DNA from: Bacteroidetes bacterium UBA4009
GTDB lineage: Bacteria > Bacteroidota > Bacteroidia > NS11-12g > UBA9320
Direction of reading: 5' to 3'
Length of the DNA: 11,476 nt
NCBI GenBank assembly: GCA_002384205.1
Contig: DGBH01000016.1
Span: 1-11,476 of the forward strand
A program made the position numbers and the translations under genes. Of this stretch, positions 8,344 to 11,476 are shown piece by piece. The notes beneath the pieces are model-generated. The model was given only the letters and a program-made list of their open reading frames with translations. It did no database searches and had not been told where the DNA came from. How positions within the stretch are numbered: the first letter of the stretch is position 1; each line of letters opens with the position of its first letter.

Positions 8344-8537
8344 ACATAACATTATATATTGTTGGGTTTGTACTTTTTGGCGCATACTGTTGCTTTATGG
8401 CTTGGAGTATTAGTTACGGAAACAGAAAACAAAGTCAGACAAATAATTATGCCAATTTATCGGATCCTTTAGATACTGATGGAATGGGAAATGTTAGTCG
8501 ATCTTCAGATGACATTGAAGAAAGAAACAGTAGTTGA
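8340..8537 (+). CDS. small single-pass membrane protein (65 residues), unknown function
   Basis: The 65-residue product has one N-terminal transmembrane helix (residues of about 4-26, TLYIVGFVLFGAYCCFMAWSI), a positive patch (GNRKQ) and a polar, Ser/Asn/Asp-rich tail with DPLDTDGMGNVSR and a charged end (DDIEERNSS). The predicted topology is N-terminus outside with the tail in the cytoplasm. The ATG overlaps the stop of the preceding gene by 4 nt, so the pair probably forms a two-gene unit. Small proteins of this shape often act as accessory subunits of larger membrane complexes, but no partner is nearby on this strand and none can be named. Confidence 0.6.
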   Translation: MNITLYIVGFVLFGAYCCFMAWSISYGNRKQSQTNNYANLSDPLDTDGMGNVSRSSDDIEERNSS

Positions 8538-8585
8538 TATTACTCCTTTGACAAGGTTTTTTATTATTAACATAGCGAGTCACAT

Positions 8586-8643
8586 TTGCTTTAGCAATTA
8601 TATTTTTGTTTAATACTTCTTTTTAAAATAAGAAAAAAGTATT
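8586..8643 (+). terminator. possible terminator region between convergent genes
   Basis: Two weak hairpins lie after the small-protein pair and before the convergent membrane-protein gene. TTGC-TTTA-GCAA (8586-8597, with a possible extra T:A pair closing the loop) is followed by a T-rich run (TTATATTTTTG). AATACTT (8612-8618) pairs with AAGTATT (8637-8643), with further T:A pairs inside across one mismatch. Either could terminate transcription, the first on the plus strand. The stems are short and AT-rich, so this is tentative. Confidence 0.3.
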
Positions 8644-8687
8644 GACTAAATCACTAGCCTTAATATTCGATAACAGTATTAGAGAGT

Positions 8688-9566
8688 CTACTCTAGGGGT
8701 AGCGCATTTTTCTCGTATTTGTTATGGATTATTATTATGGATAGCCCAAAAAGAACGGCTACTACAATTAAAATGGTACTTATTAATCCACTTACTCCGA
8801 ATGACATACGAATTAATATCGTTGAAACTACGAAGCCAGAATTTCTTATTATTTTATGAAATTTGTCTGTGTAAAAGAAGGAAATCAGCAGAAGTACGAC
8901 ATCGACTAAAATGAGGACGGTAAAAAATTCTTCAAAAAACAAATTGTTAATTTTTTCAAAACTAGGAAATTGATGTGAAGAAAAAGTAATATCTGAAGTC
9001 CAGTTAACTAGTGTCACCAAAGCCATTGTAAAAAATATGGGAACTAAAAAAACGGCAATTATTTTCTTGCTTCGAATGAATCCTTGAAATAGGGGTTTAT
9101 TTTGATTTTCTAGCTGTAATTTACGAGTGCCGTGGTTTTCAAACTGAAAAATTAGATAGAACAGTATGATGGACGCCAAAATATCATAGGTAAATTGCAA
9201 ATCGCCCTTTATTTCGAACCAATTAGATTTAAGTTCAATAGAGGACAAATCTTTGAATAATTTTCGGATGATAATAAGTGTAATGATTTCGTACTGTTTA
9301 GTGATGTAGGTGGTAAATGACTTTGGCAGATAATAAATCAATAAGTATACCTCGTAAATAAGTATAAACGAAAATGGGGTGTAAATCGCCGATATCGGAT
9401 TTTTAAATAAATCTGATTCTAAATGTATAATACTAAACTTAGATAGGTATATTAAGATTAGGTGGATGAAAAAGCCAAATAATGCCACGTAGAGTATTGT
9501 TTTTTCAATTCGCCTTTTGGCGTATTCAGATAGAAAAATGGAATAAAGAGTAGCTAATAAATTCAT
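8688..9566 (-). CDS. multi-pass membrane protein of unknown function
   Basis: The 292-residue protein is very hydrophobic, with about seven candidate membrane segments near residues 23-41, 60-80, 126-143, 169-188, 213-231, 243-258 and 261-280. Between segments 2 and 3 is a conserved-looking cytoplasmic stretch, PKSFTTYITKQYEIITLIII followed by RKLFKDLSS, rich in Lys and Arg. A second basic loop (RSKK, 165-168) precedes segment 4. It has no signal peptide, no catalytic motif that I recognise, and no transporter signature. I have an impression that similar hypothetical proteins occur in flavobacteria, but I cannot assign a family. The ATG at 9566 is the natural start: hydrophobic segments begin soon after, and a possible promoter lies 50-80 nt upstream. 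The gene is noticeably richer in A+T than the integrase gene to its right, partly because of its Ile/Phe/Leu content. Confidence 0.75.
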   Translation of the reverse strand: MNLLATLYSIFLSEYAKRRIEKTILYVALFGFFIHLILIYLSKFSIIHLESDLFKNPISAIYTPFSFILIYEVYLLIYYLPKSFTTYITKQYEIITLIIIRKLFKDLSSIELKSNWFEIKGDLQFTYDILASIILFYLIFQFENHGTRKLQLENQNKPLFQGFIRSKKIIAVFLVPIFFTMALVTLVNWTSDITFSSHQFPSFEKINNLFFEEFFTVLILVDVVLLLISFFYTDKFHKIIRNSGFVVSTILIRMSFGVSGLISTILIVVAVLFGLSIIIIHNKYEKNALPLE

Positions 9567-9783
9567 ATGTTTTACATCTATTTTAGAAATAAGCCTAGTT
9601 AGTTTTAATACGTAACAAACATTAAATCATTTTTGTGTTTCACAAAAGTAAGACGTATACCTTAAATTCTCCAGCGGATGTTTGGATCGGTATTATTTTG
9701 ACATTTGCATCTAGTTCTTGACAAAGTTAAATCATTCTTCGAGAACCTAAAATGGCCAATATGTTTGGAAAATACGAAATAAA
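9567..9783. other. non-coding stretch between membrane-protein gene and terminator
   Basis: No convincing gene or RNA is seen here. Contents are a possible minus-strand promoter (9616-9645), a second exact -7-like box on the minus strand (TACTTTTG, read from 9650 to 9643) without a partner -33 box, and two TTGACA hexamers 20 nt apart (9698-9703 and 9718-9723) with no matching -10 at standard spacing. Confidence 0.5.
9616..9645 (-). promoter_or_regulatory. candidate promoter of the multi-pass membrane protein gene
   Basis: On the minus strand, TTG (9645-9643) is followed after 18 nt by TAATGTTTG (9624-9616). This resembles the Bacteroidota -33 TTG and -7 TAnnTTTG arrangement with one extra spacer base in the -7 box. 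It would give a leader of about 40-45 nt before the ATG at 9566. This is a pattern match only. Confidence 0.3.
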
Positions 9784-9814
9784 AAACCCTTAACTATCTG
9801 ATAATTAAGGGTTT
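9777..9814 (-). terminator. intrinsic terminator, minus direction, past the tRNA end
   Basis: AAACCCTTAA (9784-9793) and TTAAGGGTTT (9805-9814) form a perfect 10-bp stem with an 11-nt loop. On the minus strand the stem is followed by TTTTTTATTT, giving a proper U-tract, while on the plus strand the tail is weak (ATAAATATAAAAAG). No minus-strand protein gene lies upstream to the right. The only candidate client is the tRNA whose 3' end sits 13 nt away at 9827. This fits the original terminator of that tRNA gene. Confidence 0.7.
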
Positions 9815-9826
9815 ATAAATATAAAA

Positions 9827-9844
9827 AGTACTCGGGACGGGACT
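9827..9844 (-). other. tRNA 3'-end fragment, probable integration attachment site (att core)
   Basis: The minus strand reads AGTCCCGTCCCGAGTACT. This matches the end of a bacterial tRNA: end of the T loop (AGT), 3' side of the T stem (CCCG), then a 3' acceptor strand (CCCGAGT) and discriminator A. It most resembles tRNA-Leu ends of Bacteroidota, though the isotype is uncertain. The identity stops at 9844: the expected T-loop continuation (TTGAACCCG on the plus strand) is replaced by ATAAACTAC, and no cloverleaf follows. A tRNA-type terminator lies on one side and a tyrosine recombinase gene starts about 210 nt away on the other. Such elements commonly insert in tRNA 3' ends and leave a duplicated core, so this is read as one junction of an integrated element lying to the right. 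Confidence 0.6.
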
Positions 9845-9869
9845 ATAAACTACTATTTCCTCTTCAGTC

Positions 9870-9886
9870 TATTTCGGCTTATTTCG
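9870..9886. repeat. spaced direct repeat TATTTCG, two copies
   Basis: TATTTCG occurs at 9870-9876 and again at 9880-9886, one helical turn apart, between the att core and the integrase gene. The spacing and place would suit recombinase arm-type binding sites, but no function is demonstrated by the sequence. Confidence 0.4.
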
Positions 9887-9945
9887 TCATAAAGTATTGT
9901 AAATAAGCAATATATGAGCTTTTTGGTCAAGGTGTAAAAAGAAGC

Positions 9946-9972
9946 AAAATGAACGAAAATGAACGAAAATGA
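9946..9972. repeat. 10-bp tandem repeat AAAATGAACG
   Basis: Two exact copies (9946-9955 and 9956-9965) are followed by a partial third (AAAATGA, 9966-9972). It lies 80-110 nt before the integrase start codon and about 100 nt from the att core. Its complement (CGTTCATTTT) faintly echoes the TATTTCG repeats nearby. It could bind the recombinase or a regulator, or be simple slippage. Confidence 0.6.
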
Positions 9973-10054
9973 GCCTATGTTTGGAAGATGTTTGCCAAGA
10001 AATAACCTTTCTTTCTTGGTCAAAGATACCTTTATTTGCAATAGTTTACAAAGA

Positions 10055-11335
10055 ATGGCTACGGTTAAATTTCGACTAAAAAGTGCCTCAAAAAGGGAAA
10101 ATACCATCTATATTTACCTTTCTATGGGTAGAGGGCACCTGTTTGAGGTAAGAACAGGTTTTGCTATTTTGCCCCAAGATTGGCAAGTCAAAAATGGCCT
10201 CCCCAAGCAAAATACCGCCGAAAATAAAGTCCTGTATTCCGATTTAAAACAGTTGGATTCTTACGTGACCGATGCCATAAACCGAGGGCAATCCAAGGGA
10301 GAATTGATAGATAAATTTTGGTTGGAGCAAAAAGTGTTTGACTGCTTTAACAGAGTACTTAAAACCGACCAAGAAATACTCGTAAACCATATTCAGTACA
10401 TTATAGATAATGCACATACGCGTATAGTAAGAGGTAGAAATACGGTAGGTCTATCTGTAAGCCGTGTCAAGGGTTACCAAACCTTTTTGAGTATCGTAAA
10501 ACAGTATCAATTGCATATCAAACGAACCATTCGCTTAACGGAGATAAGTAACCTCTTTGTAGAGGACTTTACCCGTTGGCTGCTCAATACCCACAAATGT
10601 GCTATGAGCTACGCAGGTAAGCAAATAGATAACCTAAAAACAGTGTGCATCGATGCCGAACGATTAGGAATACCAGTGCATCCCTTTGCTAGGAACATAC
10701 AAAGTTTTACGGAGGCCAATGAAGACCGCTATATCATAACGCTTTCCTTCGAGGAGCAGCGGCTTATACGTGAAGCAAAAATGCCCAATAATTCCCTAGA
10801 AAATGCCAGTAAATGGCTATTGATAGGATGCGAACTGGGGCAGAGGGGAGAAGATTTCCTGAGTGTGACAGCCAATCGTTTTAGGCAAACTAATGGATTT
10901 TTTACGGTAGATGTATTGCAAAAAAAGACCAAAAAGGAGGTTACCATAGCCGTTATGAAACCTGATATCATCGCTATTTTAGAAACGGCCATGCCACACC
11001 AAATCTCCTTGCAAAAATTCAATATATACATTAAGCAAGTGTGCAAAATAGCCGGATTGGATGAATTAACCCAGGGGTATAAGGTAATGTTGAATACAGA
11101 TAAAAAACGCCGAAAAGTGTTTGGGAAGTACCCTAAATGGGAACTCATAACCTCTCACTCGTGCCGTCGTTCATTTGCGACGAATTACTACAAAAAGATA
11201 GCAACGCCTATTTTGATGGGCATTACGGGCCACAGCCGCGAAGGCACTTTTTTAAAGTACATCAACAAGCACATAGACAAGGATGACAACGCCACGCTGT
11301 TTGCCTTGCAATACCAAAAAATGATGAATGGGTGA
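10055..11335 (+). CDS. tyrosine recombinase (integrase) of the Bacteroidota mobile-element type
   Basis: This site-specific recombinase is expected to insert and excise the element at the nearby tRNA-end site. The start chosen is ATG 10055, giving 426 residues beginning MATVKFRLKS. That is the usual opening of this family, whereas an in-frame ATG at 9959 would add 32 residues unlike any integrase. An N-terminal arm-binding domain spans about 1-90 (VRTGFAILPQDW is the typical turn), a SAM-like core-binding domain about 105-205, and the catalytic domain about 225-420. Catalytic residues are Arg264 (LGQRGEDF), a Lys near 291 (LQKKTKK), His368 and Arg371 (SHSCRR), His393 (ITGHSRE) and nucleophile Tyr402 (LKYINKH). 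All are present, so the enzyme looks intact. It reads away from the att core. The 141 bp after its stop hold no recognisable gene, only a TACCATGGTA palindrome (11380-11389). Confidence 0.93.
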   Translation: MATVKFRLKSASKRENTIYIYLSMGRGHLFEVRTGFAILPQDWQVKNGLPKQNTAENKVLYSDLKQLDSYVTDAINRGQSKGELIDKFWLEQKVFDCFNRVLKTDQEILVNHIQYIIDNAHTRIVRGRNTVGLSVSRVKGYQTFLSIVKQYQLHIKRTIRLTEISNLFVEDFTRWLLNTHKCAMSYAGKQIDNLKTVCIDAERLGIPVHPFARNIQSFTEANEDRYIITLSFEEQRLIREAKMPNNSLENASKWLLIGCELGQRGEDFLSVTANRFRQTNGFFTVDVLQKKTKKEVTIAVMKPDIIAILETAMPHQISLQKFNIYIKQVCKIAGLDELTQGYKVMLNTDKKRRKVFGKYPKWELITSHSCRRSFATNYYKKIATPILMGITGHSREGTFLKYINKHIDKDDNATLFALQYQKMMNG

Positions 11336-11476
11336 TGCGCAGCTTAACGCCAAGATGCATATGAGAAGGGAGAGAAGTTACCATGGTACCAATGCTCTTC
11401 TACACTTTGTAAGTTTATTCATACGATTTGACCTCACTTGGCAGAAAACTTTTAGCTAAGCAAGCTATGTTATTGC

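Noticed and set aside
8642..8914. Plus-strand open frame of 90 codons
   Set aside because: It lies mostly antisense to the well-supported multi-pass membrane protein gene, has no start context and shows no protein-like features.
9698..9723. Two TTGACA hexamers as sigma-70-type -35 boxes
   Set aside because: No TATAAT-like partner at 16-18 nt, and Bacteroidota promoters do not use this form.
9959..10054. 32-residue N-terminal extension of the integrase from an upstream in-frame ATG
   Set aside because: The added residues (MNENEPMFGR onward) resemble no integrase N-terminus and are partly the tandem repeat. MATVKF at 10055 is the family's normal start.
9853..10107. Minus-strand open frame of 84 codons
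   Set aside because: It is antisense to the integrase start and the repeats, and the product resembles nothing. It is an AT-rich chance frame.
11380..11389. TACCATGGTA palindrome after the integrase
   Set aside because: It is too short and isolated to call an operator or att site.
1..11476. CRISPR array, rRNA, complete tRNA or insertion-sequence ends
   Set aside because: No regularly spaced repeats, no rRNA-like blocks, no full cloverleaf and no transposase were seen. Only the tRNA 3' fragment is present.

Overview
The window looks like a chromosomal segment from a member of the Bacteroidota, probably a flavobacterium-like marine or freshwater lineage. The evidence is the Bacteroidota-type tryptophan 2,3-dioxygenase, a secreted subtilase ending in a type IX secretion (Por/T9SS) sorting domain, a MutS with the Bacteroidota-style N-terminus and Walker A (GPNMSGKS), an integrase of the Bacteroidota arm-binding type, AT-rich DNA, the near absence of Shine-Dalgarno sequences, and TAnnTTTG-like -7 promoter elements. 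Genus cannot be assigned from the sequence alone.

Layout, left to right. (1) Positions 86-1033 (+) encode tryptophan 2,3-dioxygenase (kynA). (2) A minus-strand pair follows, convergent to kynA: mutS (2571-5177) overlaps by 29 bp the start of a secreted S8 serine protease (1085-2599). (3) Divergent from mutS, with only 14 bp between two apparent TTG starts, is a plus-strand pair: a short SpoU/TrmH-family RNA methyltransferase (5192-5719), overlapping by 8 bp a 688-residue exported protein (5712-7778). That protein is of unknown function, but its C-terminus carries a His/Cys layout like caspase-fold (clan CD) peptidases. (4) Positions 7807-8163 (-) hold the last 118 codons of a DUF481-like outer-membrane beta-barrel gene whose 5' part is missing. 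Directly abutting it is a plus-strand pair of tiny membrane-protein genes (8164-8343 and 8340-8537) joined by an ATGA overlap. (5) Positions 8688-9566 (-) encode a hydrophobic protein of about seven membrane segments, function unknown. (6) At 9827-9844 there is an 18-nt match to the 3' end of a tRNA gene (minus orientation) whose body is absent. A strong minus-direction terminator lies just past it (9777-9814), and a tyrosine recombinase (10055-11335) lies on its other side.

The best reading of the right side is that the chromosome ends at about 9844 and an integrative element begins there, inserted in the 3' end of a tRNA gene. The displaced, reconstituted tRNA is expected beyond the right edge. 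The leftmost 7.8 kb is ordinary chromosomal housekeeping and secretion content. The points most worth a second look are the tRNA-end attachment site, the uncharacterised caspase-like protein coupled to an RNA methyltransferase, and the truncated barrel gene next to two unannotated small membrane proteins.
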